This document shows positions 11,766-24,190 of a DNA stretch of 64,000 nt, piece by piece. The notes beneath the pieces were generated by a model. The model did no database searches and had not been told where the DNA came from. It was given only the letters and a program-made list of their open reading frames with translations. The stretch's first letter is position 1. Each line of letters opens with the position of its first letter. Source of the DNA: Capra hircus. Lineage: Eukaryota > Chordata > Mammalia > Artiodactyla > Bovidae. The DNA is taken from the NCBI RefSeq assembly GCF_001704415.2, contig NC_030816.1, forward strand, positions 81,346,713 through 81,410,712, read 5' to 3'. The position numbers and the translations under genes are program-made.

Positions 11766-12411
11766 GAAAATAGAGTATATCTCCTTTGGTAAGGGTAAGG
11801 ATTATTTTGTACAATTTTATTTCAGTTTGTATGTGTGTGTGTTTTAGACTATGATATAAAAATGCATTTATTGCTATGGTTAATGGGCCCTAAAGTGTAA
11901 AAAAGCACTGCTCTGGATGGATGGTTGTCTTTAATGAGCTCTTTGGATAAGGATTGAGGATTATTTCTCCATTTTTGTATTCCCTTGCCTCTAGCTACAT
12001 GTAGCATATATTAGGCACATCTGTAGATAGCTACTTGTGAGTGAAAGAAAGGGAAGAAAGAAGGGAAGAGAAGAAAAAGGAAGAAAGGAAGACAGAGGAA
12101 GGACAATGGAGGAGAGGAGAGAAAGCTCTGACTTCATAGCCCCGAAGGGCTGGAATAAGGGGCAGATCTGCGGATCAGGCTTTCATTCTTCAAGCGCCTG
12201 CCGGGAGCTCTTTTCTTTTTTCAAAACATCTTCCTGGGTGATCTGAAAGGTGACTCAGTGAAGGCTCTCATAAGGATGGGTAGCGGGAACCAGCTCCAAA
12301 CCAGACAGCTGAAGGTCAGGATCATCAGGGATGAAGGAAATGTCTCAGAAAAAGTTCCTGGAGTTTGTGTAATCTCTGCTCAAGGGACCTTGATTGGGTA
12401 AACGGTCCATT
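11766..12411. other. Unique sequence with purine-rich tract
   Basis: A strongly purine-biased GAAA/GGAA tract occupies about 12041-12125. The rest is unrecognised. Confidence 0.5.
12041..12125. repeat. Purine-rich low-complexity tract
   Basis: Nearly all A/G on the plus strand, built of gaaag/ggaag variants. Confidence 0.85.
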
Positions 12412-12930
12412 AAGTTTCTACTGCTGCTGGAATGAATTTCCACAAATTTGGTGACTTAAAACAGCACACGTTGATTATCTTATAGTTCTAGAGGTCAGAA
12501 GTCCAAAGTGGGTCTTACTGGGCTACAGTCAAGGTGTCAGCAGACTGTGTGCCTCCTGAACCTCTGAGAGGGAATCACTGTTTCGTTGCTTTTTCCAGGG
12601 TCTGCAGGCCGCCACGTTCCTTGGCTTGTGGCTCCTGCCTCTGTTTCCTAAGCCAGCAATATTGGACTGAGTCCCTCTCATGCTGTCTCCTCTCCTGTGT
12701 TCAGTCCCAATTTTCTCTTCCACTTTTAAAGACCCCCGAGTTTATATCTAGGATGGAACTAGACAGGCTAATCTCTCTGTCTTAATATCAGCTGATTGGC
12801 AGCCTTCATTCCGCCTGCAGCCTTAATCGTGCTTTGCCGTGTAATCTAACATATTCACAGGTTTCGGGCATTAGCACGGAGACATCTTGTAGGGGCCATC
12901 TTTCTGCCTGCTGCGTGTGGTCCATTCTAA
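12412..12930 (+). mobile_element. Ancient mammalian interspersed repeat
   Basis: Carries recognisable pieces of an old repeat: tggtgacttaaaacagcaca, tatagttctagaggtcagaa, agtcaaggtgtcagcagac. I recognise the consensus but am not sure of its family name (possibly an L1M 3' end). Diverged and non-coding. Confidence 0.55.
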
Positions 12931-13280
12931 GATTGCCAATCAGTGGTGACCCCTGCCAGAGCCTTTGTGTTTATGTGGTGCACAGTCAGGCTGGGCATAT
13001 GTGCCATGAGCATGTCATGGATGTGATAAATAGCTCCATTCATACAGAGTGGGGTAGCTGTCCCAGGGGAAAGGCTGATCTGACAGCTGGCTTTGGCTCC
13101 GTTAATTGTACAGCTAGGTTTGGGGATGCTCTTGTGTGGTACTTTCATAGAGCTGTTGTGGTATTGCTGATTCACTTGGTGAGGCTGATCGCGGTAAATA
13201 GCAACCGTGTTCATCTGGCTCACCTACCCCCATCTGCCGGATTGTGTGTGGAACACAGGGTGAAAGGGGTGAGTACGGGT

Positions 13281-13465
13281 AGTAGTGACTGAGTGCCTGC
13301 ATCAGGCACTGGGCCGTGTCATTTGACTTCAGTCTTCAGAACAGCTGTCTTGAGGTTGGTGCATTACTCTCCCTATCTAGACAAGAGGCAGGCAGGGCTC
13401 AGGAGGATGAGTAGTTCATCCAGCTGGTTTAAGTGGCAGGGCTGGATTCCAACTCTAACATTCTC
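13281..13465 (+). mobile_element. MIR SINE
   Basis: MIR-like order: a decayed gagtgcctgcatcaggcac start, a tatctagacaagaggcag core, and an aagtggcagggctggattcc end. Confidence 0.6.
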
Positions 13466-13715
13466 CTCTTGGGAACCATCAAGAGGGCAGATGAATGCCT
13501 GGCTCCTAGCCCTGGACAGGAATGTTTCTTTGTTGGGTCAACTGTGTATGGAGGTTTCCCCCTCTAGAGAGAGGATGACAGTACCAGCATCTATATCCAG
13601 TACAAGGTGATGGGTCAATGACGGGGAAGCTGCTGTGGATGGGAATTCTGCTTTGATGACTAAGGATTGGTGACCTTAGTGTATCTGATGAAGGTTAAGG
13701 AGCAAGTTTCTATGT

Positions 13716-13808
13716 CAGTTGGTGATGGACCCGGAGGCCTGGCGTGCTGCAATTCATGGGGTCGCAAAGAGTCGGACACAACTGAGCGACTGAACTAACT
13801 AACTGACT
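13716..13808 (+). mobile_element. BovB 3' tail fragment
   Basis: Only the last ~90 bp: agttggtgatggacccggag, gtcgcaaagagtcggacaca, ending in (ACTA/ACTGA) tail repeats. Confidence 0.85.
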
Positions 13809-13958
13809 AGTATGGCTGATGTTGAAATCTCTTAACTGTTGAGAGTATCCAGGGTTACTCCACCTCCTTAGGAAATTTAGTCTGAACTGGGGGTCACAGC
13901 AAACTAGATCAGTTACCTAACATTTTCCCTTTGGCTTTTTGAAGAAATGTTCCTTTAG

Positions 13959-14089
13959 GGACTTCCCTGGCAGCATTTAAAGCTCCCTGCTTACAATGCA
14001 GGGAGTGCAGATTCGATCCCTGGATGGGGAACTAAGATCCGGCGTGCTGCATGGTACAACCAAAACAGAAGGGGTAAAACAAGAAACAC
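13959..14089 (+). mobile_element. CHR-type SINE with TSD
   Basis: Starts ggacttccctggcagcattt, contains the gattcgatccctggatggg B-box region, ends in an A-rich tail. The 8-bp duplications tcctttag lie at 13951-13958 and 14090-14097. Confidence 0.9.
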
Positions 14090-14317
14090 TCCTTTAGTTT
14101 CCCCCCCTTGGAAGTGCTCAGCCAATAGCAGTCTACCGAAGGGGCTCACTGGTTGGCCTCGTAGGAAGCCATGGGAAGAAGCAGAGTTCACTTGCAGTTT
14201 CTGTTTGTGGCGAAATTTGTGTTCAGGTGCAGTTTGAGGCTTCTTGTGCTTGTATATATTTGATTTTTAAAATAAATAAAAAACAGTTCAGGCAAACAAA
14301 AGAACTTTGGCTTACTC

Positions 14318-14378
14318 ATCTTTGTACCTCCAGTACTTGTCAGAATGGATGCTCGACAACTGTGTTGAATGAATGGTC
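14318..14378 (+). mobile_element. L2 3' end
   Basis: Short L2 terminal motif: atctttgtacctccagtact then tgttgaatgaatgg. Confidence 0.5.
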
Positions 14379-14701
14379 ATATTACTAATTCCTTTCTTGG
14401 ATAAAATATCATGTGAATAAGAAGCTGTGGGGGACAAAAGAGAGCAGGGTGGAGGCCTTACTTCAAGGTGCTTCCTGTCTCACAGATGCGTGTGCCCAGT
14501 GCTTTTCCTGGGGCTGTTAGTTGTATAGAAGGTGGAAAGCTTATGGTGGAAGAGTTCATAAGTCAGCTGAGATTTGTATGCACTGCTGCTTTCCTGAACA
14601 ATTTAGTTTCTTTGTTGGGTAGCCTTCCAAAAGGAGGTGGTTTCTTGGATAATTTCCATTATAATTTAACTTAAAATTTGACTTTCTTTGAGATAGAATA
14701 A

Positions 14702-14900
14702 AGGGGTTTCCCAGGTGGTGCAGTGGTAAAGAATCCAGGAAAACCCATGAGACACAGGTTCGATCCCTGGGTTGGGAAGAGCCCCTGGAGGAGGACAACC
14801 CACTCCAGTATTCTTGCCTGGAAAATCCCATGAACAGAGGAGCCCGGCGGGCTGCTGTCCATGGGGTCACAAAGAGTCGGACATGACTGAGCACGCACAT
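14702..14900 (+). mobile_element. Bov-tA-type SINE
   Basis: Nearly full-length: ggggtttcccaggtggtgca to gtcggacatgactgagcacg, with a diverged tRNA part (about 14735-14752) and a short deletion after ggaggagg. Confidence 0.92.
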
Positions 14901-15798
14901 CATGTCACGTCATGTCAAATCACAAGGTAGGAAAGGTTTAAGATTGCGTGGAGACAGACCAACCAAAGCTGTTTCCGCATAATTTGTGAGCGGCAAAATG
15001 GCTTTCATGCCGCTTAAGCCACTGACATGAGCCAAGTGTTTCCACCTATGGTGGCTGCTAAATTAATGTAGAAAAATGTAATAGGAAAAGCATCTTTTCC
15101 GTGCTTCTCAATGTTGCCACATACTCTTGACATTTAAGCATGTGCAATTTTCTGGGACCATTTTTGTGTTTCTGAATCCAGATGGTTGTTCCAAAAGGAG
15201 CACTGTCCCTGCTGATCAAGTGGGAAGCAAAGAAAAAAGTTTTCCTTCTGCATGAAAATCTACTTGGAGGGCAGTCCCGCTGTCGTCAAGGGACTGCAGC
15301 GCCTCACCTCCTAACATGCAGTGGGTTTGTTTCTAATGAAGATTTTCAATGGCCTGCGGTCACTTTTCTTTGAAAACCTTGTCATGTGCCTCAGCAGATG
15401 GCAAGTTTGCATTTGGGCTTGAAATCTAGCACGCTGCTGGCATGGTCGCTCTATTTCTTGAGACTTATTTGGGTAATAAGAATTTATAATTGAATTAAGT
15501 TGGCCCTTATACCTAATTATTTTAATTTCATGTGGGCACACGTTTGCAAGCTAAATGCCAAATGCCACTGTGTCTTTCCTGATCATGAAAAGAGGGTACT
15601 TTCCTTAGCGTAATTATAGCCTCTTCTTGAATAATGATTTTTATTTGCCTGCACACAGAAACTCATAGATATTCTCTAAATAATGGAAGAAAAAAATTGC
15701 AAAAGTCGTGACTAAGACAAAGCCAGAGACTTAGGGCACTCTGAGGCTGGCCTGGGGCGAGATATTCGAGAACAGGTGTCTAACTACAGCTAACTTCC
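14901..15798. other. Unique sequence
   Basis: No gene or repeat recognised. Confidence 0.45.
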
Positions 15799-16172
15799 TT
15801 TTTTTTAAAAAAAACAAAAACAAAAACCATTATTTATATTTAATTGGAGGATGAATGCTTTACAATGTGTTGGTTTCTGCCATGCATCAACATGAATCAG
15901 CCATGGGTTTATGTATGTTCCCTCCCTGTGAACCTTCCTCTCACCTCCCACCGTATCCCACCCCTCTAGTTGTCACAGAGTAGCAGGCTGAGCTCCCTGT
16001 GTGTTGTGCGGCAACTTCCCATCACCTTTCTCTTTTACATATGGTAATGCATATATTTCAGTGCTACTCTCTCAATTCATCCCACCCTCTCCTGCCCCCA
16101 CTGTGTGCATAAGTCTGTTCTCTGCGTCTGAATCTCAGTTCCTGCCCTGCAAACAGGTTCATCAGCACCACT
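15799..16172 (-). mobile_element. Ruminant L1 3' end, reverse
   Basis: T-rich start (reverse poly(A)) followed by ttggtttctgccatgcatca, ctctagttgtcacagagtag and atctcagttcctgccctgca: the reverse of a ruminant L1 3' UTR, 5'-truncated. Confidence 0.8.
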
Positions 16173-18604
16173 TTGCTGGACAAACCACTTAACCCCCACG
16201 GCACTGTTTTGCCCAGCTTAACAGTGGCGGTGGGGTAGACACAGGGTCTCTTCTGGTTCTGATGACTCTCAGGTTGCATAACTGGGCTGCTGCGAAGGGC
16301 GGCTGTTGGTACCAACAGCAGGGCAGAGTGGCGTGTGCAAACACGTGCACAGATGCACCCGCTCGTGGTGCGGTGGCCTTGACCAGTGTCCTTTCGGATG
16401 GAGACATTAACGAGCTGTGACATGACATGTGCCATGAAAATGGAGGATGCTTGGATGTCTTCCAGTTGGCTGGCTTGCATCTTCCCTGAGGGTGCACTGG
16501 ACTTGTGGGGAAAGGAAGTAGCAGCGACCAGGAGGGGAGGAAAACAAAAAAGAAGAGGTCCATTCCCTCCACGCTCTCACTCGGTTCCCAGTTATCGTAT
16601 CAGTGTGTGACTGCGCCAAGTGAACGCATCATCAACAGTGTCAAGCCTGCGTGATGCCGGAGACGGAGCCTCAGGATGGGGTTTTTGACACTGTGTAAAG
16701 ATGTGCTAAAGGATTTTGGAAAAACCCACCTGCAAAATTAGAGAACCTCCAACAACGAAAAGAAGCTAAGAAAGGAAAGCAGTATCGTGTTCTAACATAA
16801 TTGCATGCCGATCATTTCAATGTTAAGAGAAGCTAGCTTTTAAAATATATACTTATATCTAATAGCTCTGTTATATTTTGAGTTCAGGTCATGAATGATT
16901 CTGATGCTCTGAAAAGACTGATGTTGGGGGAGTACAGAGTCTCTTTCCCACCCACCCAGGTGAGGACCCTGCCGGAAACTGAGGCCTACTTACACTGGGC
17001 AGTTCTTATCAGCCCAAACCATGGCCAGAGTAGAAGAAAGTATTCTTTCTTCTGCTCTGTAAGTCCCCAAGAGGACTCTGCCTGATTAAATGATTTCAGC
17101 GTGAGGATGCTATCTGATGACATGATTTCAGCTTGGTGGCCACTTCCCACCCACTCATCTCGTGATGCTCCTAGGCGCCCTTAACCATCGTATGTGCGTT
17201 TCTGAAAGTACACGTCTGTGAATCATCCAGGCCACCGCAATAGCTGCCACAGGGCCTTCTTTTCCTATCCCCTGGGTACTTTCCAAATGGATCTTTCACC
17301 CAGTTTTATTCAGTTTCTCAAATTTGGTCCCTGTGGGTCAAGCCTCATGAAGATGCATGCTCAACAAGCTTTACGAGCAAGGTTACCAAAAAAAAGAAAA
17401 GAAAAAAAAAGGCAGACCTGGCCTTTTCCCTTCATTTATAGTCCCGTGGAGCCATTTGCTTAATGAAACTGGACCTGCTCCACACCGGAGAGAACCCTTG
17501 TGCCACGCAGGGCTGGCTGCAGTCTTGGGAGAGGGCGCCTGCTCAGGGTTTCCATTCCTGTCTGCCCGCAGAGCCTTCAGAGCGTGAGCTGCCTGGGTCT
17601 CTCCCGCGGCTTATTTGCATTGACCTTGGCTCAAGGGCATGATGCAATTGTGGCTGTCTGCCCTGGTGCTTGTAGAAGTTGGTGCATTGCCCTGTTAGGT
17701 CCTCCAGGTGGTACACACGTTCACCCCTCTTCATTCTCATACCGGCGGTAAGAGCCTCACAGATGGGGAAACTGAGGATCTGTGACGGCACCAGGTGGGA
17801 AGGTCTAGCGTGTGACCTGATCTCCAGGGAGATTTGGTAAGTGTGTAAATCAATGAAAAAGATGCTAGCACGTGTGGAGATGTGAGAGAGTGCGGGAAGG
17901 GGGTGTTCTGGAAAGCTCTTACGGAGTCGGTGACATTGGGATGAAACATGAGGAGAGGCAGGCATGTAGACAGGTCTGTGCTTACTTGGCCAGCGTGTGT
18001 GTCTCTGGCATTAGACTGTGAGCTCAGTAGGGAACCCCCCCAATTCTTTTTTTACTCTGTGTTGTATCTCAAGGCCTGGCGGAGTTGGGGAGAGCCCAGC
18101 ACACGTGGGTGTGTGTGGTCCATGTGCAGCTGGGTCGTTCGAATGGGTGTGAATGTGGAGGGTGTCTTAGGGAGAAGAGCACGGGTGTGAAGAACTGCAC
18201 ACTGTCTGGTTTGTTTTGATCTCCTGGGCAAGGAGAGGGTGCGAGGAGTTGCTGATGAGATAGGACAAGTGGGTGGACGTCACACTGGGGGAGCCTTTGG
18301 AAGTCTAGTTAAAGACTCTTTTGAGGCCAGTCCCCAGAGTCCTGCCAGGGGTCAGCTGTGAAAGAAGTCCTCTGCTTCTTCCTTAGTCGTAAAATGGAGA
18401 CACTGAAGGTGGAACCTCTTGAGATTAAAAGATTAGTCATGTAAGTTCTGGCAAGTGTTTAGCACATACTGACCCATGATAAGTACCTGCTTGATAGCAG
18501 TGGGCTATGACTGCTGTTCTTCACTCACAAGCCATCAGAAAAGTGTTGCTTTCTTGGAGGAAGAGATGTGATTGGGCTTTTAGGAAGATTAATCTGGCAG
18601 CAAT
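16173..18604. other. Unique sequence
   Basis: No gene or dated repeat recognised. A weak MIR-like patch (tcacagatggggaaactgag, near 17757-17776) may be an old MIR remnant. An A-rich stretch lies at 17388-17412. Confidence 0.4.
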
Positions 18605-18607
18605 CAA

Positions 18608-18780
18608 GGTAAGAGACACGGGTTCGATCCCTGGGTGGGGGAGATCCCATGGAGAAGGAAATGGCAACCCACTCCAGTATTCTTGCCTGGAAAATCCCAT
18701 GGACCGAGGAGCCTGATGGGCTACAGTCCATGGGGTCATGAAGACTCGGATGCGACTGAGTGACTGAGCGTGAGCGCGCC
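18608..18780 (+). mobile_element. Bov-tA-type SINE, 5'-truncated
   Basis: Begins inside the tRNA part (gtaagagacacgggttcgat) and runs to cggatgcgactgagtgactg. The first ~40 bp are missing. Confidence 0.9.
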
Positions 18781-19859
18781 ACCTGGCAGCAGCAGTAGGA
18801 AGGTCTGGAATGCCGGCAGAGACCTCACAGGAGTCAAAATGAGTTAGTAGGCGTTTGAGTAGCAGGTCCCGGTGGGGGGGGTGGGGCACAAGGACTTGAG
18901 TTGGAGGTTCTGGGAAGAACGTAGTGGTGGGCGCAGGGGCCAGAGATCTCACGGAGGCTGAGTCTGCAGGACCTGGTGACTCACTCAAGGGAAAGTGAAG
19001 GTGGGACCCTGAGTCCCCAGGGGAGTAACAGTCCTGTTCATGACAGGAAGAGCTCCAAGCGGGTGCATCTTGCAAAGCTTATGTGCTGTTTGGGTTGTGT
19101 TGGCTCCGTGGTCCCCTGGGATTCCCAGATCTAGAGGTTCTGGTGAGTTAGGAGATCCTTTCTAGAACTCTGGAGCGAGGTCAGGCAGGTGAGTCCATGG
19201 GGAGGTCATCTGTACAGCCCACCAGATAGAGGGGCTGAGGACAGGCCTGAGCTACTGAGAAGGGGCTGGAGTGGCAGGTGGCAGGGTAGCTGAAGAAGCT
19301 GAAAAGGGGTGGAGGGGCGTGGTCCTGCTTGTGACATGGTGATAACAATGAGCCCTGCTTACCTGGCCCCAACCTATGTCCACCGGTCTCCGCAGCGCAC
19401 CTCAGGCCTCTCCCAATTGGTGTGGCCTAAACGAGGGCTGGGAGCCTGGGGTGCTGCGTCGGGGACCTCCACCAGTTGCCTTTTGCTGCAAGGTCATTAT
19501 TTTCTGGTCATACGAAGCTTCACACTGGACAGCACATTTTCACGTTCGGATGGCACCCACATCGGCCATGCGGGACACCAAACTAGGTTAATGGACGTGT
19601 CCTTCTTCCTTAAGGAGGCCATGTCCCCCAAGAGGGTACCCAGATTCTCTTTATAGAGGCTTCGTGTGCACTGAGCAGCTCGCGGGCCTCCTTGCCCCAG
19701 GCTGGAATGGGTTTGTTTTGCAGTGAGATTCAGGTTCTTAATATTTTTTAAAAGGAAGTAATGAGCCCCCTCGTGCCCCGAAAAATTCCTGTTTGTGCCT
19801 CTGTACAGCACTTGGGTCAATCCAGGGTCTCACGGATCCCCTGGAGACCCCAGTTTAAG
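18781..19859. other. Unique sequence
   Basis: Nothing recognised. Confidence 0.45.
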
Positions 19860-19869
19860 AATCCTTCCC

Positions 19870-20191
19870 AGGGCTTCCCTGGTGACTCAGGGATAAAAAA
19901 ATGTGTCTGCCGGTGCAAGAGACACAGGTTCAATCCCTGGTCCAGGAAGATCCCACGTGTCATGGAGCAACGGAGTTCGTGAGCTGCAACTACTGGGCTT
20001 GTGCTCTGGAGCCCAGGAGCTGAAACTACTGAAGCCCGAACGCTCTAGAGCCTGTGTTCTGCACCAAGAGAAGCCACCACGACGAGAAGCCTGAACACCG
20101 TGTCTAGAGAGTAGCCCTGCTCTCTGCAACTACAGAAAAGCCCAGGCGTCGGTGAAGACCCAGCACAGCCAAATAAATAAATTAAAAAGAA
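19870..20191 (+). mobile_element. Long CHR-type SINE
   Basis: tRNA head gggcttccctggtgactcag, then the longer CHR body (gagctgcaactactgggctt, aagagaagccaccacgacga, cagcacagccaaataaataa). Flanking aatccttccc (19860-19869) and aatctttccc (20192-20201) make a 10-bp duplication with one mismatch. Confidence 0.88.
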
Positions 20192-20263
20192 AATCTTTCC
20201 CTTAAAGACCCAGTCTCAGCATTTCCTTGTTGCTAGTAAAGACCTTTTATGTCAGGGTATGTA

Positions 20264-20457
20264 TCTGTGTGCTTTGTCCCTCAGTTGTGTCCGACTCTTT
20301 GAGCCCGCCAGGCTCCTCTGTCCATGAGATTCTCCAGCAAGAATACTGGAGTGGGTTGCCAAGCCCTCCTTCAGGGGATCTTCCCAACCCAGGGATCCAA
20401 CCCAGGTATCCCACATTGCAGGTGGATTCTTTACCAGTGAACCACCTGGGAATCCCA
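20264..20457 (-). mobile_element. Bov-tA-type SINE
   Basis: Reverse copy from gtgtgctttgtccctcagtt to accacctgggaatccc. The usual gaccccatggactgtag segment is shortened near 20302. Confidence 0.9.
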
Positions 20458-20734
20458 TATTGTTGACTATAGTAGGATAATAAATTTGTACATTGAAAAC
20501 TGGGAAAAATAGTCCTGTGAATGCTATAATTCATCCTTCCTCATGTGAAATTATGGGGTCATGAAGGCCACATTTCTGCAGAATAAAGAAAGAGCAAGTT
20601 GGACAAATTAATAGACCTCAGTGTCTGTATGGAATGGTGGGGTAAAAAATACAGCTAGATTTACTTTCTCTTTATTTTATAAATTATTTGATTTTCTGAA
20701 TAGGGATTAAGCTAGTTAGAAGTTACATGTACTG

Positions 20735-20822
20735 AACTATTGTCTAATTTTTTTGAAGTAGAATATATGTAACATAAAATTTACCATTTTAGCCATTTTA
20801 AAGTATACAGTTCAGAAGGGTC
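20735..20822 (-). mobile_element. Old L1 3' UTR fragment
   Basis: taacataaaatttaccattt and aaagtatacagttcag resemble an old L1 3' region. Short and diverged. Confidence 0.45.
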
Positions 20823-20913
20823 ACGTACAATTGTAATTAATTTCTAAATCTCCAAAAAGGTATGAAAAAGTGGAAAAGAGTGTAGGAATATATTTGCCCA
20901 GAAAAATATACTT

Positions 20914-21051
20914 TTTCTTGTTAAATGTATTTGGTTGCACGAGTCTTAGTTGCAGTATCCAAGATCTAGTTCCCTGAGCAGGGATTGAACCCCCAGGTCC
21001 CCTGCATTTGGAGCATGGAATCTTAACCACTGCACCACCAGGGAAGACTTG
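20914..21051 (-). mobile_element. CHR-type SINE with 13-bp TSD
   Basis: T-rich start, ggttgcacgagtcttagttg, gagcagggattgaaccccca, and accaccagggaag end. Exact 13-bp duplications gaaaaatatactt at 20901-20913 and 21052-21064. Confidence 0.93.
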
Positions 21052-21064
21052 GAAAAATATACTT

Positions 21065-22209
21065 CTTGAACCGAATGCTAAGGTGTCACAAGTTTAGGCT
21101 TCCCTGAGCAAGAAGAAAGCAAGCAAAAATGCTTAATGAGACTTCTCAGATTCTTGAGGTTGGATTTTTTTATATGTAATGATTATTTTTATTTTGCAGG
21201 TGAAGTAGGGAAATCTCTAAGGTGTCCAAATGAAGAGAATTTTAGAGATTATAAAATTAAAGTCTGGACTTTGAGTTGCTTTTGGAAGTACGGAAAATCA
21301 GTGAGACGCTTGAAAACAAATGTCAACTATAGAGAAATCTCTGTATTTTTCATCAGCTGAAGTTAACAAGTTATCTTCACATTTTTCCACAGTACAGCAC
21401 AATGCTAAAATCCCATGTAGATCTGCAAATGTGGGGATCACCATAGTAACATCTATATTAAACTTTACATTTTAACGTTGTTAGTAAAAGATGCTGTGCC
21501 TTTATGAAAGGGCTTTCTCGGGGAATAAAATAATATTTTCCCTTTGACTCTACCACAGGATAGTTTCCCTTCTCCCAGGCTTTGTTTTTGAAATCCCAAA
21601 GTCTGAATGTCATGTTAGAAGCAATCAAAAGATTGGTGTTGGTATCCGGAAGCTGGGATCTTATTTCCAATAGCAGTTCAAGCCAAAATTATAGAATTTG
21701 TGGATGTGTTTGGCGAACGCGGAGAGTAGGGAAAGCTTTGGACAAATGTGTTTTATGTGATAAATTCGAGATATTGTACAGTCTGTGGTGAGTTCCAGGA
21801 GCTGAATTCGTCTAGAACTGGGCATTCATGCTGAGTGAGCTGCTTCACTGCTCAAAGAATCGTATTGCCAACAGAGGGCCTTCATTGCAGTAAATTGTGA
21901 GGGTCACGGAATGACTTTTCCTTAACACCCTGTCGCGTAAGGTTGGCACAGTTCCCCATCTAAAGAAATTGTCATTTCCCCCATTTTAGTGTAGGCATTT
22001 ACATTCCAAGTTTCCTATTTTTCCTTTCTGCATTCAAAAAACATCTTTAGAGCCCTTAAGAAAATGGCAACTATAGTTGTAGAGTACTAGAATTATTTTT
22101 AAGAAATTGTAGGAGATAGGTGAAGTTTTGTAAAGATTGGAGAAGGACTGATTCTAAGGTATCTCTTTCTAACAAGAAAATAACTCTTCATGGAGATTGA
22201 TTTATGGTT
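21065..22209. other. Unique AT-rich sequence
   Basis: No gene or repeat recognised. A 74-residue frame (21136-21360) has no motif. Confidence 0.45.
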
Positions 22210-22218
22210 TAACTTTAC

Positions 22219-22438
22219 TGGTTCTTGCTGTTGTTGTTTAGTCATTAAATCATGTCCAATACTGTGACCCTATGGACTGTAGCCCGCCAGGATCCTCTGT
22301 CCGTGGGATTTTCCAGGCAAGAATACTAGAGTGGGTTGCCATTTGCTTCTCCAGGGGAACTTCCTGACCCAGGGATCGAACCTGGGTCTCCTGTATTGGC
22401 AGGCAGGATATTTACCACTGAGCCACCTGGGAAGCCCC
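22219..22438 (-). mobile_element. Bov-tA-type SINE with TSD
   Basis: Full reverse copy, gttgttgtttagtcattaaa through gagccacctgggaagcccc. Exact 9-bp duplications taactttac at 22210-22218 and 22439-22447. Confidence 0.93.
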
Positions 22439-22716
22439 TAACTTTACATACATGTACAAATTAGATGTGTAAGCCATCTGCAAACAGGTGCTGAGAAGTC
22501 CCAGGGTCCTGAGTCTCACCACCTGGACTCCAGGAAGAGGAGAGGATGCTGGCCTAACCAAGCATCTCTGTAGGAGGGACATGGGAGGTTCTCCACTCAG
22601 AAAGTGCTCCTCACTGGACTAAGGCCTGTGGAAGGGCCAGGGAAAGCAGGAGTCTTTCCTAGTCCACACACAGAGCAGTTTTAGAGGACAAGGTAATCGT
22701 GCATGAACAATAGAAT

Positions 22717-22986
22717 TATTTTTGTTGTTCAGTCGACAGTTGTGTCCAACACTTTGCGATCCCATGAACTGCAGCATGCCCAGCTTCCCTGTCCTTCGTT
22801 ATCTCTTGGAGTTTGCTCACACTTGTCCATTCAGTCAGTGATGCCATCCAATCATCTCATTCTCTGTCATCCCCTTCTCCTCCTGCCCTCGATCTTTCCC
22901 AGCATCAGGGTCTTTTCCAGTGACTTGGCTCTTCACATCAGGTGGCCAAAGTATTGGAGCTTCAGCTTTAGCGTCGCTCCTCCCAG
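22717..22986 (-). mobile_element. BovB 3' end with 13-bp TSD
   Basis: Reverse BovB 3' end (gtgatgccatccaatcatct, tttcccagcatcagggtctt), truncated 270 bp from its 3' terminus. Exact duplications tgaacaatagaat at 22704-22716 and 22987-22999 define the insertion. Confidence 0.94.
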
Positions 22987-23107
22987 TGAACAATAGAATA
23001 ATGAAAGCTAAACTCTTTGCGATCCAACAGAGCTGTGTGTGAAGGGGAGAAGCAGCCAGCTACTTGGGGTTCACTAGGTGTTTTTTATTTTTTTTTAGTC
23101 TGCAGAG

Positions 23108-23345
23108 AGAGATGAGCAGTGGTTCAGAGCATGAGCTCTCTAGCCAGGCTGCCTGGGTTCAAATCCCAGCCTTGCCACTTAGCAGCTGTGTGAACTACTT
23201 AACCTCTCAGGGCCTCAGTTCTCTGTCTTTAAAATGGGGATAATGATTGGAACCCAGGTGAGAGAGATGCTGAAGGATTAAGTGAGACAGTAAATGTGAA
23301 GTGCCTGGTTCACAGTATGTGGTATGTAAATATTTGCTATGTTTA
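23108..23345 (+). mobile_element. MIR SINE
   Basis: Clear MIR: agtggttcagagcatgagct, gcctgggttcaaatcccagc, tgtgtgaactacttaacctc, ttaaaatggggataatgat. Confidence 0.85.
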
Positions 23346-23741
23346 TTTCTCTGTAACCTCATCGTGTTCTTCATGAAAGCCTGACTTCCTGCCTAGGGTC
23401 CCTGTTGCTGGGGTGGGTTTAGCTTGACCTGCAGCGTCTTAGGTGCTTCTCCCAGGGAACCTCTGCAAAGCTTGTGCCAAGTGGAATGAAGGGCCCTAAG
23501 AGAATGGTGATCGCTCTGAGGGTTCTGAAATTTCAACATGAGTATTTACAGAGGATTCACCCTCCTCAAACGCCGCATTTGCCAAATCTTGATTACTTTA
23601 TTTCCTGAGGGATAGCTCCTCGTGCCGCAGATTTGCACGAAGGAGGAGCTTGTCTGAGCAGTTAGTCCGGGAGACGGTGCTCCATCCCTTCCTCACCCAT
23701 GGGCCATGTGATGTGCTGGGTGGGTCAGCCTCGTTTCTAGC

Positions 23742-23862
23742 ATTTTCCTGATTAACAGCTGTGTGACCCAGGGCACGTTATCTGACTTCCCTAAGCCTTA
23801 GTTTCCTTATCTGCGAAAGGGGCTGATAATGATGTTTACCTCATACAAGTTGAAAAAAACCT
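23742..23862 (+). mobile_element. MIR SINE fragment
   Basis: MIR core: acagctgtgtgacccagggc, ttagtttccttatctg, ggctgataatgatgtttacc. Confidence 0.8.
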
Positions 23863-23879
23863 TCTGTAAGATGTTACCT

Positions 23880-23972
23880 TTGGGGGAAACTGGGTGAAGA
23901 GGACATGGGACCTCAGTGGACTGTTTTTGCAACTTCCTATGAATCTGTTTCGAAATAAAAACTTAAAAAATA
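23880..23972 (+). mobile_element. Old L1 3' end
   Basis: L1M terminal motif: gggggaaactgggtgaagag, tttttgcaacttcctatgaa, cgaaataaaaacttaaaaaa. Confidence 0.75.
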
Positions 23973-24054
23973 GAAAAGCATGCAAAGCATTGCTCGTGGT
24001 CCACAAGTGCAAAGAAATTTATTGAGTATGCATATCAATTTATTGAGCTCAGAT

Positions 24055-24190
24055 GTACTCTGCTAAATATTTTGTGTGTATTCTCTTATTTCATCCTCTG
24101 ATCACCCCAATATATAGGTCCTGGGGTTACCCCCATTTTGCACAGAGGGAATCTGAGTCAAGCGAAGAGTGGGTCACTTCCCTTGGACCA
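24055..24190 (+). mobile_element. MIR fragment spanning the duplication edge
   Basis: MIR 3' part: ttctcttatttcatcctctg, ttacccccattttgcacaga, gtgggtcacttccc. The outer edge of the large inverted repeat (24,124) cuts through it. The MIR match continues on the left side here but not on the equivalent side at 41,854. Confidence 0.65.
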
